From NCBI RefSeq assembly GCF_036010325.1, contig NZ_CP108549.1, positions 248,001 through 312,000 on the forward strand: a stretch of 64,000 nt of DNA. Reading direction: 5' to 3'. Positions 1 to 9,303 of this stretch are shown piece after piece. Numbering within the stretch: the stretch's first letter is position 1; each line of letters opens with the position of its first letter. The position numbers and the translations under genes were made by a program. The notes under the pieces are model-generated. The model worked only from the letters and a program-made list of their open reading frames with translations. It was not told the origin of the DNA and searched no databases. The stretch comes from Streptomyces sp. NBC_01210 (lineage in GTDB: Bacteria; Actinomycetota; Actinomycetes; Streptomycetales; Streptomycetaceae).

Positions 1-2357
1 ACCGAGATGGTGGTGCGGCGGCCGTTTTCCGCCTCCCTTTCCACGGTGATGCGTGTGTTGGTGTCGGGAACCTTGACCCCCAACTGCGGGTTCTTCATGT
101 CCCAGTAGACCCCGGTGTGGTCGTCGAAGGCGGGGACACCGGGCCGGGAGGGGACGACGAACGTTCCGAAGTTCAGTCCGTCGCTGCGGTGCCGGGAGAA
201 GGGTGCGTCGAAGGGCTGAACCAAGGCGTCGACCGGCTTCTGTGTCTTGTCGAGTATCGGCTCGGGCCGCGCGTCGACAGGAAGCAGCAGGCCGTGGCCT
301 TCATGTTTCTTGGTGGCGTTGTCGGTGTACGCAGAGTCCCAGAGCCAGATCAGTGCACCTTCCTGATACGGGAAGAACTGCTCGCTGCCCTTGGCGCTGG
401 ATCCGACTGGCCCATACCTGGGCAGACCCCAGAAGTATGTGCCTCTCCTGAGGAATGCGCCGTAGCCGACGTAGCGGCGGTTCTCCACGAAGTAGGCACG
501 TTGAGACACCGTAATGCCTTCGCTGCCTGTGGAAATGGTGAAACCCTGAGCGGTCCACCCAGCCATGCCATGCTCCGCGCCGTCGGAGAAGATCTCTGCG
601 CCTGCGGCTATCTTCACAGCATCGAGCCGAACGCCCCTCTCTTCGTGGGTGGCTTTGTCCGAGGTGACGTGAAAACGGAGCTGGATCTCCTTGCCGACGT
701 GGTCGTCCAGAGGTATGTGCAACAGCTTCCATGCCTTGGAGGCGCCGCTCACCGCCGGCAATTTCCTTAGGTTGGGCTGGAGCGCAGTGCCATCGATGGT
801 GCCCGGCAGGGCTGTCCACTGCTTGCCGCCGTCGCTCGACGCCTCAACGGTGAGGAAGTCATAGTTTCCCTCGGTGTCGTACCAAACACGGGCCTCCAGG
901 AATGCCTTGGCCGAAGTCGGGGTGGCACGTAGATCGACCGAGCGGGTGAGGCTGTTGTCCATCAAGTCACCGGAACCGCTCCACCACTGCTTATCCCCGT
1001 CAAAAGGCGCGGTCAGCTCCGTAGTCTTGCGGGATGGCGGCAGATCTACGATGACGGCTTGCGGATCATCGGTGTTGTAGCCGGAGACACCGAGCGTGTG
1101 CTTGGAGCTCGACCCTGCCTTGACCCGTTCGTGCTTCAGCCAGCCGAGCTGGTACTTGCTCCAGGGATCGAGATCACCCGGCGAGTCCCGGGGTGCGTTC
1201 GGACCGCTCGCGAGGTAGCTGGCCTGGGCCATCAGGGACCAGTAGTCCACGCCGTTGGATTCACCGCCGACGCTGTACATATCCGGCAGCCCGAGGTCGT
1301 GGCCGTACTCGTGGGCGAACAGGCCCACGCCGCTGTCCTCGCCGCCAGTGACATAGACGTTGGCCCACATGCCGGTGTCGCCGAGCGGCGTGCCTCCGTT
1401 CCGGTTGAGCGAAGGGCCGTTCACTCCTGCAGTGTCCACATCATAGGCGTTGCCCTGGTGCGCCCAAATCGCGTCGGTGCCCTGCGCGCCGCCCCCGATG
1501 GTTTCGTCCCGGCCTGCGTGGACGACCATCAAGTGGTCGAGGTACCCGTCGGGTTCGTCGAAGTTGTTGTCTTTGTCGAAGTCGTAGCGGTCGTACACGT
1601 CGTACGGGGCCAGCTCCGCCTTGATTTCCGCATCGTCGTGCCCCTTGGCCCGCTCACTGTCGTACCAGGCCTTGGTCGCGTCGCGGACCATGAGCCATTG
1701 ATCTTGGTAGCAGTTGCTTTCACAGTTGTTGGCACCGTACCGCGCCTCGTTGTGGGGCAGCTCGACCCAGTCGCTGACCGTGCCGTCCATGTCGTACCGG
1801 CCGGAGGACTGGATGCGATAGTAGTTCCGCAGCGTGTCAGCCCCCTTCTCCGTGCCAAAAAGCAACTTCTGGTAGTAGGCACGGCTGAAGTCCTTTTGCC
1901 ACCGCGTAGGCTTCGCATCGGCGCGGGGCGGCTCGATGGCGTTGTGATGGGGGCCGGCCGTGCCCCCGTACTTGGGCTTGCCGTCGGCCTTGGCGTCGGT
2001 GTCCACTTGGTCACCGAACTCGGCGAGGATGACAAAGAGCTTGGCCTTGCGTTGTTGAGCGAGCTCGACGTAACGGCCGCCGACCTTGACCGTCTCGGGC
2101 ACCCCGCGTCCTGCTCCGTTACCCAGGCCATCCGTGGTCACCTTGGCCAGGGCCTGCCGGCGCAGCGCCAGCCGCTCCCGCTCATGGGGGCTGAGGGGTG
2201 CATCATCGCGCGGCGGCGCGGGTCTCGCATCAGCAGGAGCCGATGCGACTGGTCGCTCTTCGGGAGGTGTCGCCTGCGCGACAATAGTCGTGAGGAGCGC
2301 GGCGAGTGCCCCGGCGCTGGTCAGCGCCGCGACACTCCGCGCGATGGCTTTACGCAA
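1..2357 (-). CDS. Secreted M6 (immune inhibitor A-like) metalloprotease, C-terminus beyond window edge
   Basis: An open frame runs leftward from a TTG at 2357 off the window edge, giving at least 785 residues. A GAAAGGA ribosome site sits 8 nt before the TTG. The N-terminus (RKAIARSVAALTSAGALAAL) is an export signal. The zinc motif HEYGHDLGLPD (around 1285-1315) is the HExxHxxGxxD of M6 peptidases, followed by YSVGGESNGVDYWSLM. Such secreted endopeptidases cut host or matrix proteins. It is divergent from the Xaa-Pro aminopeptidase and shares its operator at 2391-2402, so a role in extracellular collagen or gelatin digestion is inferred. The rightmost ATG alternatives are internal. The missing C-terminus prevents a domain count. 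Confidence 0.9.
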   Translation of the reverse strand, partial: MRKAIARSVAALTSAGALAALLTTIVAQATPPEERPVASAPADARPAPPRDDAPLSPHERERLALRRQALAKVTTDGLGNGAGRGVPETVKVGGRYVELAQQRKAKLFVILAEFGDQVDTDAKADGKPKYGGTAGPHHNAIEPPRADAKPTRWQKDFSRAYYQKLLFGTEKGADTLRNYYRIQSSGRYDMDGTVSDWVELPHNEARYGANNCESNCYQDQWLMVRDATKAWYDSERAKGHDDAEIKAELAPYDVYDRYDFDKDNNFDEPDGYLDHLMVVHAGRDETIGGGAQGTDAIWAHQGNAYDVDTAGVNGPSLNRNGGTPLGDTGMWANVYVTGGEDSGVGLFAHEYGHDLGLPDMYSVGGESNGVDYWSLMAQASYLASGPNAPRDSPGDLDPWSKYQLGWLKHERVKAGSSSKHTLGVSGYNTDDPQAVIVDLPPSRKTTELTAPFDGDKQWWSGSGDLMDNSLTRSVDLRATPTSAKAFLEARVWYDTEGNYDFLTVEASSDGGKQWTALPGTIDGTALQPNLRKLPAVSGASKAWKLLHIPLDDHVGKEIQLRFHVTSDKATHEERGVRLDAVKIAAGAEIFSDGAEHGMAGWTAQGFTISTGSEGITVSQRAYFVENRRYVGYGAFLRRGTYFWGLPRYGPVGSSAKGSEQFFPYQEGALIWLWDSAYTDNATKKHEGHGLLLPVDARPEPILDKTQKPVDALVQPFDAPFSRHRSDGLNFGTFVVPSRPGVPAFDDHTGVYWDMKNPQLGVKVPDTNTRITVEREAENGRRTTIS

Positions 2358-2390
2358 CGAAGTGTTCCTTTCGGGTGGGGGGGTAATATT

Positions 2391-2402
2391 TCACATGTCA
2401 CA
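2391..2402. promoter_or_regulatory. GntR-type operator TCACATGTCACA between divergent M6 protease and aminopeptidase
   Basis: The 12-mer TCACATGTCACA lies in the 110-bp divergent promoter region, preceded by an AT-rich TAATATT. The identical 12-mer recurs at 3969 and 33467, and core variants precede other units of the island. Regulation by the GntR protein encoded at 12274-12972 is inferred. Confidence 0.7.
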
Positions 2403-2467
2403 GGTGATGTATAGACACCCCCCGCCCGAGGTCGCTACGTTGTCAACTCGTCTACCAGGGAGCCCAC

Positions 2468-3856
2468 ATGAATGCGTCGCCCTCCCGGCTCAACACCGGC
2501 AGCCACGATCTCCCCGTGTCCGCGGCGCTGGATGCCTTCATGGCCACGGGCTGGGCCCCCACGCCACTACCTCCGGATGCCGCCGTTCCCGCCGCGCCCG
2601 TAACCCCTGCCCGCCGAGCCCGGCTGTCGGCACGGTTCCCCGGAGAGCGTTTGATCATCCCCGCCGGGCAACTCGCCGTCCGTTCCAATGACTGCGACTA
2701 CCGCTTCCGTCCGCACAGCGCGTACGCCTGGCTGACCGGCCTCACCGGCGAAGACCAGCCCGGCCACGTTCTCGTCATGGAGCCGTCGGCGCCGACAGGA
2801 CACGAGGCCGTGCTGTATCTGCGCCCACGCTCTGCGCGGACAGGGGATGAGTTCTACCGCGACCGACGATATGGAGAGTTCTGGGTCGGCCGCCGCCCCG
2901 ACCTTGCCGAAGCCGAGCAGCTGACGGGCATACGCTGCGAGCACCTGCACGACCTCGGCGCACTTCCACCGGGACGCGACGCCTCCAAGGACGCTGAACT
3001 GGCCTCCGCGCTATCGGAGTTGCGTCTGGTGAAGGACGAGTGGGAGATCGGGCAACTGCAACTGGCAGTGAACCACACCGTCGCCGGTTTTGAGGACGCC
3101 GTTCGCGCCCTGCCGCATGCGCTGCGGCACCACCGAGGGGAACGTTGGGTCGAGGGCACTTTCGACAGGCGCGCCCGCGCCGAGGGGAACGGCACCGGAT
3201 ACCACACCATCGTTGCGTCCGGAGCAAACGCCTGCGTGCTGCACTGGATTCGCAATGACGACGCGCTCGACCCATCTCACCTGCTACTGCTCGACGCGGG
3301 GGTGGAGACCGACACCCTCTACACCGCCGACATCACGCGCACATTGCCGCTGTCCGGCACCTTCTCCCCCGTTCAACGGGAGCTGTACGAACTGGTTCTG
3401 GTGGCGCAGGACGCCGGCATGGCTGCACTCAAACCCGGCGCCAGTTTCCGCGACTTCCATCGGGCGGGGATGCGAGTCATTGCCGAGGGCCTCGCCGACT
3501 GGGGCATCCTTCGGATCTCGGCCGACGAAGCACTGTCCGAGGAGAGCGGCGTGTACCGCCGCTACACCCTGTGCAGCAGCGGGCACATGCTCGGCCTCGA
3601 TGTCCACGACTGCGCCCAGGCTCGCGCCGAAACCTACCTGGACGGCATTCTTCAAGAGGGCCAGGTCCTCACCGTCGAACCGGGACTCTACCTTCAGCCG
3701 GACGACGAGACGCTGCCACGAGAACTGCGCGGCATCGGTATCCGGATCGAGGACGACCTGGTGATCACCTCCGACGGGGCACGGCTGATGTCCGGGGCAC
3801 TGCCGCGGGACGTGGCTGGGATTGAAGCATGGATGGGCGCCCTCCTGGAGGGCTGA
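2468..3856 (+). CDS. Xaa-Pro aminopeptidase (M24B)
   Basis: The protein has 462 residues and no signal peptide, so it is cytoplasmic. The ATG follows GGGAG by 5 nt. An aminopeptidase-P N-terminal domain (about 1-190, with RLIIPAGQLAVRSNDCDYRF) precedes a pita-bread catalytic domain. The five dinuclear metal ligands are visible: Asp in LLLLDAGVETDTLY and in TADITRTLPLSG, His in SSGHMLGLDVHD, Glu in TVEPGLYLQPDD and in GIGIRIEDDLVIT. The family removes N-terminal residues that precede proline. It forms a proline-peptide degrading pair with the S9 peptidase downstream and shares an operator with the secreted protease. The frame is intact. Confidence 0.93.
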   Translation: MNASPSRLNTGSHDLPVSAALDAFMATGWAPTPLPPDAAVPAAPVTPARRARLSARFPGERLIIPAGQLAVRSNDCDYRFRPHSAYAWLTGLTGEDQPGHVLVMEPSAPTGHEAVLYLRPRSARTGDEFYRDRRYGEFWVGRRPDLAEAEQLTGIRCEHLHDLGALPPGRDASKDAELASALSELRLVKDEWEIGQLQLAVNHTVAGFEDAVRALPHALRHHRGERWVEGTFDRRARAEGNGTGYHTIVASGANACVLHWIRNDDALDPSHLLLLDAGVETDTLYTADITRTLPLSGTFSPVQRELYELVLVAQDAGMAALKPGASFRDFHRAGMRVIAEGLADWGILRISADEALSEESGVYRRYTLCSSGHMLGLDVHDCAQARAETYLDGILQEGQVLTVEPGLYLQPDDETLPRELRGIGIRIEDDLVITSDGARLMSGALPRDVAGIEAWMGALLEG

Positions 3857-3968
3857 TCCGATGCGCGCGGGCCCGCGGCATGCGTCCCGAGGCCGGGGCG
3901 CCTGCCAAGACTCCAAGCAACAAACCAGGGCGCCGCGACGCGGAAATCACGATATCCTGTGTGCAATT

Positions 3969-3980
3969 TCACATGTCACA
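3969..3980. promoter_or_regulatory. Operator TCACATGTCACA upstream of S9 peptidase
   Basis: The sequence reads GCAATTTCACATGTCACA followed by CATGTG and sits about 40 bp before the S9 peptidase start. It shares the extended GCAATTTCACATGTCACA context with the site at 33461-33478, which is much more than a chance 7-mer. Confidence 0.7.
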
Positions 3981-4020
3981 CATGTGGAGAGGGGAGGAGT
4001 TTTCTGGCCACCATTCCCTC

Positions 4021-6111
4021 ATGACCATGGACCTTTTCCTCGAGATCTCCGCCCGAACCGGGCGGTTCACCCGCGGTGCGCCGCGAGCCATGTGCTTCGG
4101 CGCGGACGGGCGGCTGCTGTGCTTCCTGCGTGCCCGCAACGCCACCGACCCCGTAGAGCAGCTCTGGGCCCTTGATACGTCGACGAATGAGGAACGGCTC
4201 ATCGCTGAACCCCGCGCTCTGATACCGGGGCTGGACGAACACCCCCGCAGGCTACCCACGGTCGAACGCCAGCTGCGGGAGCGGCTGCGTCTTTGGGCAC
4301 CGGGCATCGGTTCGTATGCGCTCTGCGGAGACGGCAGCAGCGCCGTGTTCACCCTCGACGGGCGTCTGTTCCGGGCGAGCACCACCCCCCGCTCAGCTCC
4401 GGAAGTGGTCGAAGTGCCCGTCGCGGGACCCGCCTTCGACCCACGGCCCACCTTCGACGGGAGCGGCATAGCCTATGTCGCCGACGACGCCTTGCACCTC
4501 GCCCCTGGCGGCCGGATCAGCCCTGCGGACGGAGCACGCTGGGGCATCGCGGAGTTCGCCGCCGCCGAGGAGCTGGGCCGTACCCGCGGCCACTGGTGGT
4601 CGCCCGACGGGGCGAGCTTGCTCGCTGCACGGGTGGACGAGTCCGCGCTGCCCCGCCGGTACTTCACCGATCCGGCCCATCCCGAACTAGCCTCCGCGGA
4701 CTTCGCGTATCCGCAGGCCGGCGGCCCCAATGCGGATGTCCAGATGTGGGTGCTCCGGACAGATGCGGAACCGGTACGCCTGGAGTGGGACGCACAGACC
4801 TTCCCCTATGTATCGGACGCCGCGTGGGCATCTCCTGACGAAATACTGCTCACTGTCCAGGACCGACTGCAGCAACAGGTGCACCTTCTCTCCGCCGATC
4901 CCGCCTCCGGCCGCAGCCGCACGCTGTCCCGGACCACACATCCGCTCTGGGTGGATCCGGTTCCTGGCACGCCCTCACGACTGCCGGACGGACGACTGCT
5001 CACGGCCAAGAACTCTCCCGGGGACACGACGAGGTCACTTGCAATCGACGGGCGGCTGCTCACCAGAGAGGGGCTTCAGGTGCGGCGGTTCGCCGGTATG
5101 CACGACGGCCAACTGCTTGTCGAGGCAGGCGATGGCCATCCCGCTCACCAGCACGTGCTGCTGGTCGACCCCGACAGCGGAACGGTCCGCCCACTGTCCC
5201 GTGGTCCCGGCGTGCACTCCGTCCTCGCCTCAGGCGGAACCGTATTGCTGACATCAGCGGGTCCGGACACAGTACGCCGGACCGTACTCACCGCGGACGG
5301 CGGCTCCTTCCGGCTGCGGGACCGGTCGGTTCCCCTGCCGTACCGCGTGTCACCTCTGCTCTCGCAGGTGACCGAACATGGTGTGCCGGCAGCTGTCGTC
5401 TTTCCCCGATCCCATGTGACGGGACAGCGCCTGCCCGTGCTCCTCGACGTGTACGGCGGGCCTCTTGGTCAGGCCGTGGCGAGCGAGCCACACCGGTGGC
5501 AGCACCGCCAATGGTGGGCAGATCAGGGCTTCGCCGTCGTCACCGTGGACAATCGCGGCACGCCCTACGTTTCACCCGCCTTCACCCACGCGGTTCACCG
5601 TGGGTTCTCCGCGGTGACGCTGGAGGACCAGGTGGCGGCACTCCGCGCGCTCGCCGCGAAGCATGCGGACCTCGATCTGAACCGAGTGGGCGTGCGCGGC
5701 TGGTCGTACGGGGGCTACCTGGCCGCACTCGCCGTACTGCGCCGCCCGGACGTATTCCACGCGGGCGTGGCAGGCGCGCCGCCCACCGATTTCCGGCACT
5801 ACGACACCGCCTACACCGAGCGCTATCTCGGGCTGCCTCAGGACAATCCCGCCGGCTACGAGGAGGATTGCCTGCTACGCGACGCGCACCTGCTTGACCG
5901 TCCGTTGTTGCTGATCCATGGGCTAGCGGATGACAATGTTCATCCTTCACACAGCCTGAGGCTGTCGCAAGCGCTCACCGAGGCCGGCCGACCCCACCAA
6001 TTCCTCGCCCTCCCCGGAGTCAGTCACATGACCCCGGACGGCACGGCCGAACGGCTGGCCGTTCTCGAACTCGATTTCATTCGAGGCGCGCTGCGCATGT
6101 CATCAGAGTGA
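4021..6111 (+). CDS. S9 family prolyl peptidase (dipeptidyl peptidase IV-like)
   Basis: From ATG 4021 the protein has 696 residues. An N-terminal beta-propeller (about 1-450) precedes an alpha/beta-hydrolase domain. The catalytic serine lies in GWSYGGY (about residue 562), the aspartate in HGLADDNVHP (about 638) and the histidine in PGVSHMTPDG (about 669). HWWSPDG and the pre-catalytic segment VVTVDNRGTPYVSPAF fit S9B dipeptidyl peptidases, which release Xaa-Pro dipeptides. No signal peptide is present, so it probably acts on imported peptides. A GGAGG lies 21 nt upstream, which is too far for a normal ribosome site; the start is therefore less certain than the frame. It converges on the importer operon across a strong hairpin. 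Confidence 0.9.
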   Translation: MTMDLFLEISARTGRFTRGAPRAMCFGADGRLLCFLRARNATDPVEQLWALDTSTNEERLIAEPRALIPGLDEHPRRLPTVERQLRERLRLWAPGIGSYALCGDGSSAVFTLDGRLFRASTTPRSAPEVVEVPVAGPAFDPRPTFDGSGIAYVADDALHLAPGGRISPADGARWGIAEFAAAEELGRTRGHWWSPDGASLLAARVDESALPRRYFTDPAHPELASADFAYPQAGGPNADVQMWVLRTDAEPVRLEWDAQTFPYVSDAAWASPDEILLTVQDRLQQQVHLLSADPASGRSRTLSRTTHPLWVDPVPGTPSRLPDGRLLTAKNSPGDTTRSLAIDGRLLTREGLQVRRFAGMHDGQLLVEAGDGHPAHQHVLLVDPDSGTVRPLSRGPGVHSVLASGGTVLLTSAGPDTVRRTVLTADGGSFRLRDRSVPLPYRVSPLLSQVTEHGVPAAVVFPRSHVTGQRLPVLLDVYGGPLGQAVASEPHRWQHRQWWADQGFAVVTVDNRGTPYVSPAFTHAVHRGFSAVTLEDQVAALRALAAKHADLDLNRVGVRGWSYGGYLAALAVLRRPDVFHAGVAGAPPTDFRHYDTAYTERYLGLPQDNPAGYEEDCLLRDAHLLDRPLLLIHGLADDNVHPSHSLRLSQALTEAGRPHQFLALPGVSHMTPDGTAERLAVLELDFIRGALRMSSE

Positions 6112-6178
6112 GCCGTTGATCCGGCTGCCAGGAGTCATCGCTCGTCGGCCGTAAAGGCCACAACCCGTGGTCAGGGAC

Positions 6179-6214
6179 AAGGCGGCAGCACCGGATCGCC
6201 GGCGCTGCCGCCTT
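6179..6214. terminator. Bidirectional hairpin between S9 peptidase and importer operon
   Basis: A perfect 11-bp inverted repeat, AAGGCGGCAGC (6179-6189) and GCTGCCGCCTT (6204-6214), is separated by 14 nt. It lies between convergent genes with no long T tract, as is usual for actinomycete terminators. Confidence 0.75.
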
Positions 6215-6305
6215 CCGGTCGGCACATCAGTTGCGCTGAGGCAACTTGGACAGGGGCCCCTGTCGGGCTCCGGCGTCCACCGCCGTCGAGGTAGTGAACC
6301 AAGGG

Positions 6306-7289
6306 TCAGTCGCCAGGAAAGTGACAGGCGACCTGTCGAGATTCCCCCGGACTCACGATGCGCAGGAATGGCCGTTCGGCCCGGCAGATGTCCTGCGCCT
6401 TGGGACACCGAGGATGGAAGGCGCATCCCGGCGGCGGGGCGGCGGGACTGGGCGGGTCACCCATCAGCGTGATCCGTTCGCGCATGCGCTCGCCCGCCGG
6501 GTCGGGCACCGGGACGGCCGACAGAAGTGCCCTGGTGTAGGGGTGCGCCGCGTCCCCGTACAGTTCGTGCTTGTCGCCGATCTCGACGATCCGCCCGAGG
6601 TACATCACCGCGACCCGGTCGCACACCCGCTTGACCACTGCCAGGTCGTGCGCGATGAAAACATAAGCCAGTCCCAGCTCCTTTCGGAGCTTCTCCATCA
6701 GATTGACGATCTGCGCCTGGACCGACACATCGAGGGCGGAGACCGGCTCATCGGCAATCACGAGCCGCGGGCTGGTCGCCAGCGACCGCGCGATCCCGAT
6801 GCGCTGAGCCTGCCCGCCCGAGAACTCGTGCGGATAGCGGTCCCTGTGCTCGGGGATCAGGCCCACCAGTTCCATCAGCTCCACGGCTTTGCGCCGGGCA
6901 TCGCTCTCGGACCAGCCCTGGACAAGCAACGGGTCGGCGATGATCCGGCTCACTGCCTGGCGGGGATTGAGAGAGGAGTGAGGGTCTTGAAACACCATCT
7001 GGAGGTGCTTGCGAAGCGGCCGCATCTCGCTCGGGGGAAGATGGCTGATGTCCTTGCCCTCGAAAACAACCGAACCGGCGGTGGGTTCGAGCAGGCGAAC
7101 GATCATCCGCCCGGTGGTGGACTTCCCACAGCCCGATTCTCCGACGAGGCCTAGAGTCTCACCCCGCGACACGTCGAAGTCGATGCCGTCGACGGCCTTG
7201 ATGGGCGCGCCCTTGCGGCCCGTGCGGCCGCGGCGGCCAGGGAAGGCCATGGTGAGGTTGCGCACGGACAGCAATTCTTTCTCGGTCAT
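6306..7289 (-). CDS. Dipeptide/oligopeptide ABC importer ATPase 2 (DppF/OppF type)
   Basis: The protein has 327 residues. It shows Walker A GESGCGKST, Q-loop FQDP, signature FSGGQAQR, Walker B LVIADEP and H-loop IAHD. The C-terminal cysteine cluster GCAFHPRCPKAQDIC is the oligopeptide-transporter ATPase extension. Its ATG overlaps the stop of the preceding ATPase gene by one base (TGATG), so the two are translationally coupled. It is the last gene of a five-gene leftward operon (binding protein, two permeases, two ATPases). The operator before the binding-protein gene ties the importer to the collagen-peptide regulon. Confidence 0.93.
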   Translation of the reverse strand: MTEKELLSVRNLTMAFPGRRGRTGRKGAPIKAVDGIDFDVSRGETLGLVGESGCGKSTTGRMIVRLLEPTAGSVVFEGKDISHLPPSEMRPLRKHLQMVFQDPHSSLNPRQAVSRIIADPLLVQGWSESDARRKAVELMELVGLIPEHRDRYPHEFSGGQAQRIGIARSLATSPRLVIADEPVSALDVSVQAQIVNLMEKLRKELGLAYVFIAHDLAVVKRVCDRVAVMYLGRIVEIGDKHELYGDAAHPYTRALLSAVPVPDPAGERMRERITLMGDPPSPAAPPPGCAFHPRCPKAQDICRAERPFLRIVSPGESRQVACHFPGD

Positions 7290-8317
7290 CACGCATCCTC
7301 CGTCGCTATAACCCGCTGTGCCGTCCGCCGGCCCGGTGGAACGAAATGGCAGGCCGATGTCTGGCTGGTGCCGGCGACTGAAGCGAATGCGGGGCGTTCG
7401 ATACGGCAGCGCTCCCGCTCCGTCTCCGTCGCCGCCGCCGCACGCGCACAGCGCGGCTCGAACGCACAACCTGCGGTCGCGGTCAGCAACGAGGGAGGGG
7501 TGCCTGGAATGGACCTCAGCGGCTCGTCGTCGGCGTCGTCGAGACGAGGAAGAGAGTCCAGCAATCCGCGTGTGTAGGGATGTGCGGGCCTGGCGAACAG
7601 GGTGTGCACCGGTGCCTGTTCGGCTGCCCGGCCGCCGTACATCACGAGGACCTCGTGGGCGACGCGGGCGACCACCCCCAGATCGTGGGTGATCATGATG
7701 ACCCCGAGGCCGCGTTGCACCTGGAGCCGAGCGATGAGTTCCAGGATCTGTGCCTGGACGGTCACGTCCAGCGCGGTCGTGGGTTCATCGGCGATGAGCA
7801 GTTCGGGCTCGCAGGCAAGCGCCATGGCGATCATGGCGCGCTGCCGCATACCGCCGGAGAATTGATGTGGGTAGTCCCTCGCTCGGCGGGCCGGTTCCGG
7901 GATGCCCACCTCCCCGAGCATGTCGACCGCCCTGCGGCGTGCTTCAGCCCTGCGGCAGCGGAGGTGGACACGGACGTGCTCGGCGACCTGTTCGCCGATC
8001 GTGTAGCAGGGATGGAGGCTGGACAGCGGGTCCTGGAAGATCATCGCCATTCGGCGGCCACGAAGGCGGGCCAGTCTCGCCTCGCGCATGCCGATGAGTT
8101 CCGTGCCGTCCAGGACGATGGAGCCGGTCACCTGAGCGCCGCGGTGAAGCCCCATGACGGCAAGCGATGTCACGGACTTCCCCGAGCCGGATTCTCCGAC
8201 GATACCGAGGGTGCGGCCGGCCTCCACGGTGAAGCCGAGGGAGTCGACGACCCGGGCGGGCCCGTCATTCGTGTTGAACGTGACCTGCAGGTCCCGCACT
8301 TCGAGCAGCGGAGCCAT
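7289..8317 (-). CDS. Dipeptide/oligopeptide ABC importer ATPase 1 (DppD/OppD type)
   Basis: The protein has 342 residues. It shows Walker [10 protein letters not shown]-loop FQDP, signature FSGGMRQR, Walker B LLIADEP and H-loop MITHD. The C-terminal extension [12 protein letters not shown] carries the same cysteine pattern as its partner at 6306-7289. Start and stop overlap the adjacent genes on both sides by one base. It would form a heterodimer with the second ATPase to power peptide uptake through the two permeases. Confidence 0.93.
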   Translation of the reverse strand: MAPLLEVRDLQVTFNTNDGPARVVDSLGFTVEAGRTLGIVGESGSGKSVTSLAVMGLHRGAQVTGSIVLDGTELIGMREARLARLRGRRMAMIFQDPLSSLHPCYTIGEQVAEHVRVHLRCRRAEARRRAVDMLGEVGIPEPARRARDYPHQFSGGMRQRAMIAMALACEPELLIADEPTTALDVTVQAQILELIARLQVQRGLGVIMITHDLGVVARVAHEVLVMYGGRAAEQAPVHTLFARPAHPYTRGLLDSLPRLDDADDEPLRSIPGTPPSLLTATAGCAFEPRCARAAAATETERERCRIERPAFASVAGTSQTSACHFVPPGRRTAQRVIATEDA

Positions 8318-9303
8318 CAGTACCTCACTCTCGGATCGACGACGGCGTACAGCAGGTCGACGGCAAGGTTGGCCATCACGATGAAGAAAGCGGCGAAGAG
8401 TGTGACACCGAGGACGACTGGCTGATTGGAGGAGCCCAGCGCTTCGTAGAAGAGCTTGCCTACACCCGGCAGATTGAAAAGCGACTCGGTGATCACCGCT
8501 CCAGCAAGCAGTCCGCCGAGGTCCATCCCGAAGATGGTCAGGATGGGGGTCAATCCGGAGCGCAGACCGTGCTTCACGACAACGGTACGTTCTGGCATGC
8601 CCTTGGCGCGGGCGGTGCGGATGTATGGTTCGGCCATCGCCTCGATCATCGAACCGCGGCTCTGCCTGGCATACATGGCCGCGAACACCAGCGCGAGTGC
8701 GATCCACGGCAGGAGGAGACTCGAGGCCCATCCGCTTGGGTCGTCGGTGAGCGCGTGGTATTCGGGGTAGTTCAGTAGGCCGGCAACCTTGATCACGCCG
8801 TGGATGAGCATCACAGCAGTGAAGTAGATGGGCAGCGAGCCGGCGGCCACCGCACCGACCATCAGCGTCCTGTCGGTGAGTGTGTCCTTGCGCAGAGCGG
8901 CGACGACTCCGGCGGAGAGACCGATGATCAGCCACAACGCCGCCGCGCCGAACGCCAAGGAGGCGGAGACCGGAAGGCGTTCGAGGAGCACATCCCATAC
9001 GGGCTGGCTGGTCTCGTACGAGTAGCCGAAGCAGGGGAAGTCGCAGACCACTGCGTACTGACCGGTGCCGACGGTCCGCCCGGTGAATATGCCTGTGAGG
9101 AAGTCGGTGAACTGCCGCCACAGAGGTTGGTCCAGGCCCAGGTGGATGCGAACCGCCTCCAGACGTTCCGGGCTGCAGGTCTTTCCGCAGGCCGAGACTG
9201 CAGGGTCGGCGGGCATCACATGGAAGATGACGAAGGAGACGGCCGCGATAGCGAACAGGACGCACGCCGCTGCGACCAATCTGCGGGCGAGATAGACGAT
9301 CAT
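8317..9303 (-). CDS. Peptide ABC importer permease (DppB/OppB type)
   Basis: The protein has 328 residues and about six membrane helices. The first (LVAAACVLFAIAAVSFVIFHVM) is followed by a large extracytoplasmic loop. The ATPase-contact EAA loop is visible as EPYIRTARAKGMPERTVVVK. The C-terminus NLAVDLLYAVVDPRVRY is typical of DppB permeases. It overlaps both neighbours and pairs with the DppC-type permease. Confidence 0.92.
   Translation of the reverse strand: MIVYLARRLVAAACVLFAIAAVSFVIFHVMPADPAVSACGKTCSPERLEAVRIHLGLDQPLWRQFTDFLTGIFTGRTVGTGQYAVVCDFPCFGYSYETSQPVWDVLLERLPVSASLAFGAAALWLIIGLSAGVVAALRKDTLTDRTLMVGAVAAGSLPIYFTAVMLIHGVIKVAGLLNYPEYHALTDDPSGWASSLLLPWIALALVFAAMYARQSRGSMIEAMAEPYIRTARAKGMPERTVVVKHGLRSGLTPILTIFGMDLGGLLAGAVITESLFNLPGVGKLFYEALGSSNQPVVLGVTLFAAFFIVMANLAVDLLYAVVDPRVRY

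Noticed and set aside
1059..2414. A 451-codon rightward frame opposite the M6 protease
   Set aside because: It lies antisense to a frame with a clear signal peptide and zinc motif, and its own sequence is V/G/A-rich shadow without a family.
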